From Wielerella bovis (GTDB lineage Bacteria; Pseudomonadota; Gammaproteobacteria; Burkholderiales; Neisseriaceae), in NCBI RefSeq assembly GCF_022354465.1, contig NZ_CP092361.1:496001-560000 (forward strand): DNA of 64,000 nucleotides. Direction: 5' to 3'. A model generated the notes under the pieces. The model made no database searches, was not told where the DNA came from, and was given only the letters and a program-made list of their open reading frames with translations. Shown piece after piece: positions 48,545 to 57,207 of the stretch. How positions within the stretch are numbered: position 1 is the first letter of the stretch; the number at the start of each line of letters is the position of its first letter. The translations under genes and the position numbers were made by a program.

Positions 48545-49492
48545 ATGACTTCTATTCGCACATTCGCCACCATTATGACGTTGGGACTGGCTTTTCAGGC
48601 TGCCTCTGCTGCTGATGTAAACAACATCAAACCATTAAACAGCATTGCTTTTGAAGTAAATGGCTCCATTATCACTTATCGTGATATTGAACGTTTAACT
48701 CAAGAATTAAGCGGACGCAACAAAGATATTCCGCGAGAACAACTGGTTCAGGCTGCCAAAACACGTTTATTGGAACGCGCTCTATTGGCAGGTGCGGCAA
48801 AACAACAAGGCTTGAAAGTGCCACAGGAAATGATTGATGTTGAACTGGCACGCCGCGCCAAAGCTGAAAATACCACCGTTTCTGCTTTATATGCGCAAGC
48901 GGCTGCCAATGGCTATCGTCGAGGCGCGTATCGTTTGGAAGTTGCAAAAGATTTGCTGATTGAACACATGATGAGCAATTTGAATAGCGAGGTCAAAATC
49001 ACACAGAATCAAATTGATGATGCATTAAAAAGCGGACAAAACCTACCAGCGGGTGAACCGTACACCGTTTACACTATTCGCCGCATTATTTTGCATGCTG
49101 ATAGCCAAGAAAATATGGATGGAATTGGTCAGCGTTTACAACAAATTGCCAATGCCATTGCACACGGTAGCGATTTTGCCACAATGGCAAAACGTTATTC
49201 ACAAGAACCCCAAGCAGCCAATGGCGGTTTACACGATGATATTACCGATATGATGCTGCCTGAAAATGTAGAAGAATTGTTGCATCAACTGCAACCTACC
49301 CAAGCCACCGTACCATTGCGTGCAGGCAATACATGGCAAATTGTACAATTTTTAGAGAAACGCACGGAAACCAATCCCGAAAAAATGCAACGCGAAGCCG
49401 TGCGCCGTATGTTGGTGAGACAAGCACAGCAAGAAAATCAAGCACAATTCTTGGAACAGTTGCAACAAAGTGCTGTTTTGCGTGAGTATTAA
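48545..49492 (+). CDS. surA: SurA-like periplasmic peptidyl-prolyl isomerase
   Basis: Periplasmic chaperone for outer-membrane proteins. The 315-residue precursor has a signal peptide (IMTLGLAFQAASA), of which QAAS comes from a DUS read in frame. It has a SurA N-terminal chaperone domain (IAFEVNGSIITYRDIE to LLIEHMM) and one parvulin PPIase domain (YTVYTIRRIILHADSQENMDG to FLEKRTE), where E. coli SurA has two. It starts four bases after the lptD stop codon, so the two are cotranscribed, the usual lptD-surA order. Confidence 0.9.
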   Translation: MTSIRTFATIMTLGLAFQAASAADVNNIKPLNSIAFEVNGSIITYRDIERLTQELSGRNKDIPREQLVQAAKTRLLERALLAGAAKQQGLKVPQEMIDVELARRAKAENTTVSALYAQAAANGYRRGAYRLEVAKDLLIEHMMSNLNSEVKITQNQIDDALKSGQNLPAGEPYTVYTIRRIILHADSQENMDGIGQRLQQIANAIAHGSDFATMAKRYSQEPQAANGGLHDDITDMMLPENVEELLHQLQPTQATVPLRAGNTWQIVQFLEKRTETNPEKMQREAVRRMLVRQAQQENQAQFLEQLQQSAVLREY

Positions 49493-49538
49493 TAAATAAA
49501 AAGTTTTCAGGTGGTCTTCTGTGATAAGGCAGCCTGAA

Positions 49539-49735
49539 AACCTGTGCTCATAATCTTAATAGCTTGCTTTTATCGCCACTTCATGCGCCCACTGCGTTGG
49601 ATTTTCATACCGATAGAACTACTATCAGCATGAAAATCCGCCGTGTACATCTAGTACATAAGGCGTTGGCAACGCTGTACTGGTTTAGTGAATTCACTAT
49701 AAAATCAAGCTATCAATCTTACGAACACAGGTTCT
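49539..49735. repeat. Family B repeat chimeric with half a family A element
   Basis: The outer ends (AACCTGTGCTCATAATCTT and AATCTTACGAACACAGGTT) and the AGCTTG motif are family B. The family B hairpin lies at 49599-49639. From about 49640 to 49701 the sequence is instead the right half of a family A element (GTGTACATCTAGTACATAAG, then GCTGTACTGG, then TTCACTATA). The switch coincides with a shared GGCGG (CCGCC here). Confidence 0.75.
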
Positions 49736-49807
49736 GAAAACTCGCAGATTAGATACAGGTATCTGACAATTTTTGAATCAAAATAAATAAGGTTTCCGCC
49801 TGAAAAA

Positions 49808-50095
49808 TTATCGTGGTACTAAAATCACTTCAACTTTATTTTGGCGCAAGCGATTCGCAATCGGTATTGCTTTTTCACGCATAATGGGTGCAGTTCGCAC
49901 GCGATATAAGCGTGTATCATTTTTCATACGCAAAGCATAAATTCTAACTGGCACATTCATCGCGCGCACTTTTTCGGCTTGTTGTTTCGCTAAACTCAAA
50001 TCCGCAAACGCACCTACTTGAATAACCACATCTTGCGCATTTGCTATGCTAAAACCCATTCCCAATATCCACGCAAAAAGGTATTTTTTCATCAT
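49808..50095 (-). CDS. Secreted SPOR-domain protein
   Basis: A 95-residue precursor with a signal peptide (KKYLFAWILGMGFSIANAQ) followed directly by a complete SPOR domain (VVIQVGAFADLSLAKQQAEKVRAMNVPVRIY, then LYRVRTAPI). SPOR domains bind denuded septal peptidoglycan, so it may localise at the division site. No membrane anchor is seen after cleavage, unlike FtsN. It lies between two family B elements and probably stands alone. Confidence 0.8.
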   Translation of the reverse strand: MMKKYLFAWILGMGFSIANAQDVVIQVGAFADLSLAKQQAEKVRAMNVPVRIYALRMKNDTRLYRVRTAPIMREKAIPIANRLRQNKVEVILVPR

Positions 50096-50115
50096 TATTT
50101 TCCCTAAAATCTAAT

Positions 50116-50273
50116 AACCTGTGTTCGTAAGATTGGGAGCTTGATTTTATTGATAACTCTTGCGAATACAAGGCGGATTTTTAAGTCAATACTGGGACTA
50201 TTGGCTTAAAAAAATGACGCAGTAGTCGCATGAAGTGGTAATAAAAGCAAGCTATTAAGATTATGAACACAGG
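50116..50273. repeat. Family B repeat
   Basis: Starts AACCTGTGTTCGTAAGATT and ends TTAAGATTATGAACACAGG. The AGCTTGATTTTATT and AATAAAAGCAAGCT subterminal segments are complementary. The central hairpin at 50178-50212 (TTTTTAAGTCAATA with TATTGGCTTAAAAA) differs in sequence from the other two copies. Confidence 0.75.
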
Positions 50274-50433
50274 CTGAAACCTTTGCAAAACCTATTCAGG
50301 CAGCCTGAAAAATCGTAGGCCTGATACTTACATTAGTAAATTTTAAATAAAAACAAATATTTGTAAAGTATGGGAAATATCGGATTCAAGAATTCGACCT
50401 ATAATTTTGAGTTTTGCAAAGGCTTCAGGCAGT

Positions 50434-50527
50434 TATAGTTGATTCAATTTAAATCAGGGTAAGGCAACAGCGAGTAGTACATAAGGAGGCTGGCAACGCT
50501 GTACTGGTTTAAATTGAATTCGCTATA
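50434..50527. repeat. Family A miniature element with internal deletion
   Basis: Ends TATAGTTGATTCAATTTAAA and TTTAAATTGAATTCGCTATA. The central GCCGTGTACA block is missing, leaving 94 bp. It abuts the next copy. The 695-base gap from the SPOR gene to accD contains this and the neighbouring repeats, a DUS pair and no gene. Confidence 0.8.
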
Positions 50528-50625
50528 AAATAAAAATAAGACAAGGCGATAGTGACCGCCGTGTACAGCTAATACATTAAGAGAGCTGACAACATTGTAT
50601 TATTTTTATTTTAACCAACGATAGA
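50524..50625. repeat. Family A miniature element (IS-like ends), tandem
   Basis: Begins TATAAAATAAAAATAAGACAAGG and ends with ATTATTTTTATTTTAACCAACGATA (each shown in part). The A/T-rich ends without the TTCAAT motif resemble the IS630 remnant ends more than the other copies do. It shares the TATA with the preceding element. Confidence 0.6.
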
Positions 50626-50646
50626 TAAGCAAAGTTTATACCAATA

Positions 50647-50687
50647 AAGGCAGCCTGAAACAAAATATTGTTTCAGGCTGCCTTATT
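50647..50687. terminator. DUS inverted-repeat terminator after accD
   Basis: AAAGGCAGCCTGAAACAAA faces TTTCAGGCTGCCTT. The stem includes flanking bases. It lies about 100 bases beyond the accD stop. Confidence 0.65.
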
Positions 50688-50789
50688 TTAACACAAATTT
50701 GGGATAAATATTTCTATAGATATTTGTTTAATATGGATTTTATTTTATTTTGAGCGCTGGTTGCTCATGTGATGTAACAGACAAAAATT

Positions 50790-51656
50790 TCAGGCTGCCT
50801 GAATACTGTTTTGTCTACGCAACAATGTAATCAACTGAACAATGCGGTTTTTCATCTCACGGCGGTCAATAATTTGGTCAATCGCTCCTTTGGCTAACAA
50901 AAATTCAGCGCGTTGGAAACCTTCGGGCAAAGTTTCGCGCACCGTTTGCTCAATCACACGTGGGCCTGCAAAACCAACCAATGCATTGGGTTCTGCCAAA
51001 ACCACATCGCCCAAAAATGCAAAACTTGCCGATACACCACCCATCGTTGGGTCGGTTAAAACCGAAATAAATGGCAAACCTTTTTCATTGAGCAAATGCA
51101 AAGCTGCACTGGTTTTTGTCATTTGCATCAAAGAGTTCACGCCTTCTTGCATACGCGCACCTCCCGATGCAGCAACACAAATAAACGCGCAATCATCGGC
51201 AACAGCGCGGCGTATGCCTTGCACAAAACGCTCTCCCACAACCGAACCCATTGAGCCGCCAATAAACCGAAATTCAAATGCCGCAACCACCACAGGCACG
51301 CCGTGCATTTCGCCTTTCATCACCACCAAAGCATCGTCTTCGCCCGTTACCTTACGCGCCGCAGATAAACGGTCGGGATATTTCTTGCTGTCCTTAAATT
51401 TCAACACATCGGTGGGTTTGACATGGGCAGCGATTTCTTCACGCGCGTTTGCATCCAATAACAAATCCAAGCGTTCACGCGCTGTTAAGGCTTCGTGGTG
51501 TCCGCATTTGGGGCAAACTTGATAATTTTGGGCAACTTCGGTGGCGTATTGTGTCGTGCCACACGCAGAACATTTACGCCATAAACCTTCTGGTATGCCT
51601 GATTTAGCGTCATTTTTCTTGATTTTTGGGGGGAGAATTTTGTCTAACCAGCTCAT
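50790..51656 (-). CDS. accD: Acetyl-CoA carboxylase carboxyltransferase subunit beta
   Basis: With AccA, transfers carboxyl from biotin to acetyl-CoA, committing carbon to fatty acid synthesis. The 288-residue protein has the N-terminal zinc ribbon (CSACGTTQY, then [10 protein letters not shown], residues about 32-55) and the crotonase-fold carboxyltransferase core ([51 protein letters not shown]). Normal length, monocistronic here. Confidence 0.96.
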   Translation of the reverse strand: MSWLDKILPPKIKKNDAKSGIPEGLWRKCSACGTTQYATEVAQNYQVCPKCGHHEALTARERLDLLLDANAREEIAAHVKPTDVLKFKDSKKYPDRLSAARKVTGEDDALVVMKGEMHGVPVVVAAFEFRFIGGSMGSVVGERFVQGIRRAVADDCAFICVAASGGARMQEGVNSLMQMTKTSAALHLLNEKGLPFISVLTDPTMGGVSASFAFLGDVVLAEPNALVGFAGPRVIEQTVRETLPEGFQRAEFLLAKGAIDQIIDRREMKNRIVQLITLLRRQNSIQAA

Positions 51657-51800
51657 GAGCTATTCCTTGCTGTACAGGTTTCAGGCTGCATATTTATCAG
51701 GCAGCCTGAAAAAATATTCTAAATAAATCAATCGCGCAATATAGCCATTATTGTGCAACTTGGCAATGTTTACGGCGATTTTTTCTTGTGCGATGTGTTT

Positions 51801-52574
51801 TCAGGCTGCCTTATCTGATTTTACGGACAAATTTTGCCAAAATTGTTGTAAATCATTCAACTGATTGTAGGCGGTTAAATCAATTTGCAAAGGCGTGATG
51901 CTGACAAAACCTGATTCGCATGCGGCAAAATCTGTTCCTTCTTCATTATCTGCTACTTCTCCTACTGCGCCAATCCAATAAATATCTTCGCCGCGTGGAT
52001 TGGTGGCATGTACGATGCTTTGCACATGATGACGGCGACCCAAACGTGTGATTCGGTGTCCACGCAACATTTCGGGCGAAACCGCAGGAATATTCACATT
52101 CCACAAAATCGGTGCGGTGGGCGGTTGTTGGATTAAATGCGCTACAATTTGCCAAACGGCTTGTTCAACGGTGTCAGCGTATTTACTAAATTGATGATGA
52201 TTCAGCGAAAAAGCAACGGCTGGAATGCCCATTAAATAGGCTTCGGTGGCGGCGGCAACCGTGCCAGAATACAGCGTATCATCGCCCATATTGGCACCGT
52301 GATTGATGCCTGACAAAACCAAATCGGGTTTAAAATCGGATAGGGCGTGCAAACCCAAATGAATACAATCGGTGGGCGTGCCGCTGACATAGTAAAAGCC
52401 GTTTTCGGCTGCACGAATACGCAAAGGACGGTCAAGCGTGAGCGAATTGCTGACACCGCTGCGGTCGCGTTCAGGTGCCACTACGCGCACATTGGCAAAT
52501 TCACTGGCAATGCGTGCTAACATGGCTATTCCTTGTGATAAATAACCGTCATCGTTGGAAATCAAGATATTCAT
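51801..52574 (-). CDS. surE: 5'-nucleotidase SurE
   Basis: Metal-dependent nucleoside monophosphate phosphatase linked to stationary-phase survival. The 257-residue protein starts [16 protein letters not shown], with the DD metal-binding pair, followed by [30 protein letters not shown] and [23 protein letters not shown], all classic SurE motifs. It is 12 nt short of a DUS at its end. Confidence 0.95.
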   Translation of the reverse strand: MNILISNDDGYLSQGIAMLARIASEFANVRVVAPERDRSGVSNSLTLDRPLRIRAAENGFYYVSGTPTDCIHLGLHALSDFKPDLVLSGINHGANMGDDTLYSGTVAAATEAYLMGIPAVAFSLNHHQFSKYADTVEQAVWQIVAHLIQQPPTAPILWNVNIPAVSPEMLRGHRITRLGRRHHVQSIVHATNPRGEDIYWIGAVGEVADNEEGTDFAACESGFVSITPLQIDLTAYNQLNDLQQFWQNLSVKSDKAA

Positions 52575-52646
52575 ATTTTTCTTTCAAATAAAATGGGTTT
52601 TCAGGCTGCCTGAAAGATAATTAAATTATATTTTTTAAATATTTGT

Positions 52647-53108
52647 CTAAATGTTTTTTCGCAACAAGCGTTCTACCAATATCGTGCAACATTCGGTCAA
52701 AATATCACGCGTTTCGACAAAATTGCCTGTATACCAAGGGTCTGGGACATGGTCATACGCTGAATGTTCAGGCAACAAATCGGTAATTTTAAACAGTTTT
52801 TCAGGCTGCCTACCAAATTGTTTTTCCATGTTGCGCAAATTATTGTTGTCCATAACGATTAAATAATCATAGATTTGCATGGCATTTTTGGGTACTTGGC
52901 TGCTGATAAAACTGTGTGTATCAATGCCCATGCCGTCCAAAATATCGGCTGTGCCACAATGCATAAATTCGCCATTGTGCCAGCCTGATGTTCCTGCGCT
53001 GGCGACTTCTACCGCTAAACCGTGTTTGCTGGCTTGGTCGCGGAAAATATATTCTGCCATTGGCGAGCGACAAATATTGCCTAAACAAATAAATAGGATT
53101 TTCTGCAT
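52647..53108 (-). CDS. Low-molecular-weight protein-tyrosine phosphatase
   Basis: A 153-residue enzyme of the LMW-PTP/arsenate reductase fold. The P-loop CLGNICRSP (residues 9-17) contains the catalytic Cys9 and Arg15, and DPWY near residue 121 supplies the general acid. Bacterial members often dephosphorylate tyrosine kinases of capsule export, but no Wzc-type kinase is in this window. A DUS in the gene encodes part of GRQPEKLF. Confidence 0.92.
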   Translation of the reverse strand: MQKILFICLGNICRSPMAEYIFRDQASKHGLAVEVASAGTSGWHNGEFMHCGTADILDGMGIDTHSFISSQVPKNAMQIYDYLIVMDNNNLRNMEKQFGRQPEKLFKITDLLPEHSAYDHVPDPWYTGNFVETRDILTECCTILVERLLRKNI

Positions 53109-53228
53109 TTTTTGTTTCCTGAATAAAATAGGGGGCTATTTTAACTGTTTTGTTTGTATCAGGCAGCCTGAAAATGCGTGTGCAGGCTGCCAATTTCGGC
53201 TACAATACCCAATTTTTGGGAGCGTATC

Positions 53229-53549
53229 ATGGGTGCAATTGGTGGTTTTATTGCTTTAAATGTTGTGGAAAAGAACGATGCTGGTGTGTTTCCGATTGTG
53301 GTGCATGGCTCAGAATTTCAACTGGAACAAGGCGGCGAATTTGAGCAAAATGAACAAGGCGAATGGTTGGGCATGACGCTGCATATTGCGTATTTTTCGG
53401 AGTTTGATTTGATGTTGCATGTGCAAACCAAAGGGCGCGAAGTGGTGCATTATCAATTTGGTGCGCGTTTAAAATCGCCTGAGATTTTGCGTGTGGACGT
53501 GGTGCAGGATAATTTGGATACATCTGGTTTGTTGCCACGCGGGATTTAA
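53229..53549 (+). CDS. Conserved small protein of unknown function
   Basis: A 106-residue soluble protein, mostly beta-strand in pattern (GGFIALNVVEKNDAGVFPIVV, MTLHIAYFSEFDLMLHVQT, KSPEILRVDVVQDN). GGGAG six bases before the ATG at 53229 supports this start over an earlier one at 53178. No family recognised. It is divergent from the phosphatase gene, with a DUS between. Confidence 0.65.
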   Translation: MGAIGGFIALNVVEKNDAGVFPIVVHGSEFQLEQGGEFEQNEQGEWLGMTLHIAYFSEFDLMLHVQTKGREVVHYQFGARLKSPEILRVDVVQDNLDTSGLLPRGI

Positions 53550-53677
53550 GATTAATACGGGTTCCTCATTATATGAATATGAACATAGGGATTTGTCATT
53601 AAGCAACTATTCTGTGTGCAAGATAATTAACTATATCAAGGTGTTGCAATTTATAGACCGAATTTTGCAAATGTTTC

Positions 53678-53708
53678 AGGCTGCCTGTACAATAGGCAGC
53701 CTGAAATC
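53678..53708 (+). terminator. DUS inverted-repeat terminator
   Basis: TTTCAGGCTGCCT faces AGGCAGCCTGAAA across a 6-base loop downstream of the 53229 gene. Confidence 0.75.
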
Positions 53709-53720
53709 CTATTTGAATAT

Positions 53721-53824
53721 TATAGTTGTCTGAGATTAACACATACAGAGTTGCTAGCTCACGATGTACGACTTATACACGGCGGTCGCTGTCGTCGTGT
53801 TTGTGTTAATTTGAAACGACTCTA
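53721..53824. repeat. Family A miniature element (second subtype)
   Basis: Begins TATAGTTGTCTGAGATTAAC and ends GTTAATTTGAAACGACTCTA. The right end has one substitution in TATA. It finishes 25 bases before the start codon of the next gene. Confidence 0.8.
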
Positions 53825-53849
53825 TCAAACCCAATACAGAAAGCCCATT

Positions 53850-54875
53850 ATGACCAGCGCATTTTCTCCTAAAAAACTCAATGCCTTGAATACCCGTGAA
53901 CGCCAACAAGCCACCATTGCACAATTTAACGCTGCAATGGACGCCCAAGATACCGCCACTGCCATTGATATAGCCAATTATGTGGTTTCCGATGACGATT
54001 TGAGCAACCATGCTTTTTCACGCGGTTGGCAACTGCATTGTCTAAAATGGCTCATCATTCACCACATGAATGAATGGCGCAACAGCGAAGACAATAGCGA
54101 ACACGAAGACAAAAGCATCCATGCCTTATTAGGCGGTTTGTGGAAACTGAAATGGATAATTGGCATACTGCCACAAGACATTGGCGAAACACGTCAAGAT
54201 TTTGATGAAGCCATTGAATTTATGCAGCATGTATACGAAGATTTTGAATTTAGCACTGCGATGGTGGATAAAGCACAATTAGACATTGCCATGCTAACAG
54301 GAGATGCCGAAGCCGCACGCAAACACTTTGCCCAATGGCAAGCCGCCGACAAAGACGATATGAACGATTGCGAAGCCTGCGAACAAAGTACCTTGATAGA
54401 TTATTATCACTTTATCGGCGATTATCAACGCGCCGCCGAGCTTGCCGCCCCCATTATTTCAGGCGAAATGACCTGTGGCGAAGTCCCACACATTACCTAT
54501 CCCAGCATCATCAATAGTTTGATACAAATCGGCAAATTCAGTGAAGCCCAAGCCGTTTTGCAAGACGCGGTTGATTTAATCACAAAATCCAGCGAACATT
54601 TTTTATGGCTCATACCACAACTGATTCAACTGTCTGTCCGCTTAGAAAATCGCGAACAAGCTGAAGAATTATTGGACGAATTTAGCCACGACATCGTAGA
54701 AGCCGCGCAAAACAATCATTTCCACTATTTGCAATATTTGATTGCAGTCGCACCGTTTAACGAAGAAGCATTGGAAGCCGCACGCAATTTGGCACGCGAT
54801 TTTGACGAACGCAATGGCAACCAATATTATCAAAATCAATTGGATTTAATGTTTGTTACCCCAGTTTTGCATTAA
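53850..54875 (+). CDS. TPR-like helical repeat protein of unknown function
   Basis: A 341-residue cytoplasmic protein. The central and C-terminal parts have repeated helix pairs of TPR type (HYFIGDYQRAAELAAPI-like, then FSEAQAVLQDAVDLI, then REQAEELLDEFSHDI), so it is probably a protein-interaction scaffold. It is acidic, with a CEACEQ motif near residue 174. The start at 53850 was preferred over one inside the repeat element at 53751. It is followed by DUF3460 and an O-methyltransferase in the same direction. Confidence 0.65.
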   Translation: MTSAFSPKKLNALNTRERQQATIAQFNAAMDAQDTATAIDIANYVVSDDDLSNHAFSRGWQLHCLKWLIIHHMNEWRNSEDNSEHEDKSIHALLGGLWKLKWIIGILPQDIGETRQDFDEAIEFMQHVYEDFEFSTAMVDKAQLDIAMLTGDAEAARKHFAQWQAADKDDMNDCEACEQSTLIDYYHFIGDYQRAAELAAPIISGEMTCGEVPHITYPSIINSLIQIGKFSEAQAVLQDAVDLITKSSEHFLWLIPQLIQLSVRLENREQAEELLDEFSHDIVEAAQNNHFHYLQYLIAVAPFNEEALEAARNLARDFDERNGNQYYQNQLDLMFVTPVLH

Positions 54876-54927
54876 AATTATGCTTTCAGGCAGCCTGAAA
54901 CATTTTTTTCATCAATAAGGACACATA

Positions 54928-55116
54928 ATGTACGATAAATACCAATCCGATGCGACCAAATTACTCAATGAATTGCTGCAACAAAATCCCGAATTGGAAG
55001 CCGAACGCCTTGCTAACCGACAATTATTGTGGGACGTCAAGCTAGATGCTGACGAACAAGCAGGTTTCAAAGCGGCTGCGGTTGCCAAAAAACCTTATAC
55101 TTATCAACCCGATTAA
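54928..55116 (+). CDS. DUF3460 family protein
   Basis: A 62-residue protein, MYDKYQSDATKLLNELLQQ at the start, with RLANRQLLWDV in the middle and a YTYQPD end, matching the DUF3460 layout found in betaproteobacteria. Function is unknown. AAGGACA precedes the ATG. A DUS pair follows. Confidence 0.85.
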   Translation: MYDKYQSDATKLLNELLQQNPELEAERLANRQLLWDVKLDADEQAGFKAAAVAKKPYTYQPD

Positions 55117-55121
55117 CGTTT

Positions 55122-55148
55122 TCAGGCTGCCTTTTATGGCAGCCTGAA
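55122..55148 (+). terminator. DUS inverted-repeat terminator
   Basis: TTTTCAGGCTGCC faces GGCAGCCTGAAAA with a 5-base loop, immediately after DUF3460. Confidence 0.75.
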
Positions 55149-55167
55149 AATATCATATATAAAAATT

Positions 55168-55836
55168 ATGACTGTTCACGCGCCATCATTTACCCCGCAA
55201 TTATTGGATTATCTGCGTCAAATCAGCGAACCCGAACACCCGATTCTCGCTCAAATGCGCCAAGATACTGAACATCATCGTCTTGGCAAAATGGCGATTG
55301 CACCCGAACAAGCCGCCTTGCTCACATGGCTGGCACGGCTGATGCGCGTAGAAAATTATCTGGAAATCGGCACATTCACAGGATACAGCAGTACCGCAAT
55401 GGCACTCGCGCTGCCCGATAACGCACGATTGACTTGTTGCGACATCAACGTAACGTTTACCGACATCGCCCGACAAAATTGGCAACGCGCAGGCATCGCC
55501 CACAAAATTACCTTGCATCTGCAACCCGCCATCATCACAATGGACGAAATGCTGGCAAACGGCTCAGCCAACACATTTGATATGGCGTTTATTGATGCCG
55601 ACAAACCACCCACGCCACATTATTTTGAACGCTGCCTGAAACTGGTTCGCAGTGGCGGCTTGATAGCGATAGACAATATTTTACTCAATGGACGCATCAT
55701 CAACGATGTTAACGACCACAGCCCAGCCAGCCACGCGATTTTGCGTGATTTCAACGCCCATCTGCCACACGATGACCGCATCATACCGCTCACGCTGCCT
55801 TTAGGAGATGGATTGACTTTAATCATAAAAAAATAG
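55168..55836 (+). CDS. Class I SAM-dependent O-methyltransferase
   Basis: A 222-residue enzyme of the caffeoyl-CoA/catechol O-methyltransferase type. Motif I is YLEIGTFTGYSSTAMALALP, followed by the acidic LTCCDINV, then the metal-binding MAFIDADKPPTPHYF and GLIAIDNILLNGRI with the DN metal pair. The natural substrate is unknown. It is followed by a family A element 16 bases after its stop. Confidence 0.88.
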   Translation: MTVHAPSFTPQLLDYLRQISEPEHPILAQMRQDTEHHRLGKMAIAPEQAALLTWLARLMRVENYLEIGTFTGYSSTAMALALPDNARLTCCDINVTFTDIARQNWQRAGIAHKITLHLQPAIITMDEMLANGSANTFDMAFIDADKPPTPHYFERCLKLVRSGGLIAIDNILLNGRIINDVNDHSPASHAILRDFNAHLPHDDRIIPLTLPLGDGLTLIIKK

Positions 55837-55852
55837 TGTTTTTATAGTCGTT

Positions 55853-55938
55853 GGAAATTAACACATACAGCGTTATCGGCACTAGGTGTACACGGCGGTC
55901 GCTGTTGCCTTGTTCTGATTTAAATTGAATCCACTATA
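55853..55938. repeat. Family A miniature element, hybrid of two subtypes
   Basis: The left end (TATAGTCGTTGGAAATTAAC) is second subtype, while the right end (complement of TATAGTGGATTCAATTTAAA) is first subtype, so the ends do not pair beyond TATAGT. At 86 bp it also lacks about 15 central bases. Confidence 0.8.
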
Positions 55939-56019
55939 AAACAAATGGTTGTTCAATATAAGAAAGGTCGAATTCAAGAATCCGACCTATCATTTTGATT
56001 GAGTTTTGTAAGGGTTGCA

Positions 56020-56045
56020 GCCTGAAAGGTTTCAGGCTGCCTTTA
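56020..56045. terminator. DUS inverted repeat
   Basis: GCAGCCTGAAAGG and TTTCAGGCTGC face each other directly, downstream of the binding-protein pseudogene. Confidence 0.6.
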
Positions 56046-56056
56046 TAATTTATTGT

Positions 56057-56891
56057 TTAATGTGTATGTGATTCAGAATCAGAATGAACATGAGGCTTAT
56101 CACCTAACCATTTATCTTTTAGTTTGTCCCATGTGCCATCAGCTTTAACTGCAGCCAGTCCACGATTCAATTTTTCCAATAATTCAGTATTGCCTTTTTT
56201 AATAGCAAAGGCACTAGGCTCTTTTGGCAAAGTATCATCATAAACCAAACGCAAGCCCTCATCTTTGTATTGTGTAACAAAATAATGGAATGACCCAGAG
56301 TGTCCAATCGCGGCATCACTTTGTTTAGCCATTACGCTTTTAATAGTCAGCCATGCACTATCAAACCCCAAGTCTTTGGCTGGTTCGCCTACTTTATTAC
56401 GCAAAGTATCTACCATAGATGTATTCACTTGATAAGCTACTTTTTTGCCTTTTGCGTCAGCAAATGATTGAATAGATGAACTTTGTGGTACAGCTAAAAC
56501 AGTTGATGTTTCATAGTAGGAGTCGGTAAAGTCTACTTTGGTTTTGCGTTCATCAGTAACTGATAAGCCACCCGCAATAATATCTGTTCCACCATTTTCA
56601 GGTAAATCAAAAATACCTTCCCACAATACAGGTTTATAAGTTAGCTGAAAGCCTTCTTTTTGAGCAATTGCATTTAACAAATTCAATGTCAAAACCTTCT
56701 GCACCATTTGGGCAAGTAGGGCATGATTGCACAAATGGAGGATAAGTTTCCTCAATGGCAACACGATAAGTTACACCATTTTCAGATGTCGTTGTCGCAG
56801 GAGTGTTTGATGCAACTGGCTGACTTTCCCCGCCACCACATGCACTTAAAACAACTGCCACCATAGGTGCAAGAATCCAAGATTTAGTCAT
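56057..56891 (-). pseudogene. Amino-acid ABC transporter binding lipoprotein, frameshifted
   Basis: A family 3 solute-binding protein, usually the periplasmic receptor for a polar amino acid. The N-terminal frame has a lipoprotein signal (PMVAVVLSACGGG) and GVTYRVAIEETYPPF, ending at GFDIEFV. The second frame resumes LLNAIAQKEGFQLTYKPVLWEGIFD and runs to a His-rich end (HVHSDSESHTH). A single extra base in the A3/T3 run at 56679-56681 splits what would be a normal ~278-residue protein. The rest is intact, so the lesion is recent, a phase-variable slip, or a sequencing error. No permease or ATPase gene is adjacent. A perfect FNR-type palindrome lies 64 bases upstream. Confidence 0.85.
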
Positions 56892-56954
56892 GATAACTCC
56901 TTATAATTTTGGGGTTTCTAAAAGTGGAATGGTTATTCTAAACGGAAAGTGAAG

Positions 56955-56976
56955 AATATTGATATATATCAATATT
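56955..56976. promoter_or_regulatory. FNR-type palindrome
   Basis: A 22-bp perfect palindrome whose core, at 56959-56972, is TTGATATATATCAA, an exact FNR consensus. It lies 64-85 bases upstream of the binding-protein start. The remainder of the 317-base gap to hscA holds two DUS but no gene. Confidence 0.6.
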
Positions 56977-57207
56977 GCAAAAATTAGGTTTGAGATTATC
57001 GTATTGATACATAAAGGATAATTAAATAATGATTGTTGTTTTTATTACACAGTAGTCTTATAAAAGGCAGCCTGAAATCTTTGAAAAGCTTCGTGTTTTA
57101 CAATCCCATCTCGTTTTCAGGCTGCCTATTGCTATTCCGACAAACTTACTCAACTAATATGTTAAAATAACACCATCAAAATAACAAAATGAAGGAAAAC
57201 ATATATC

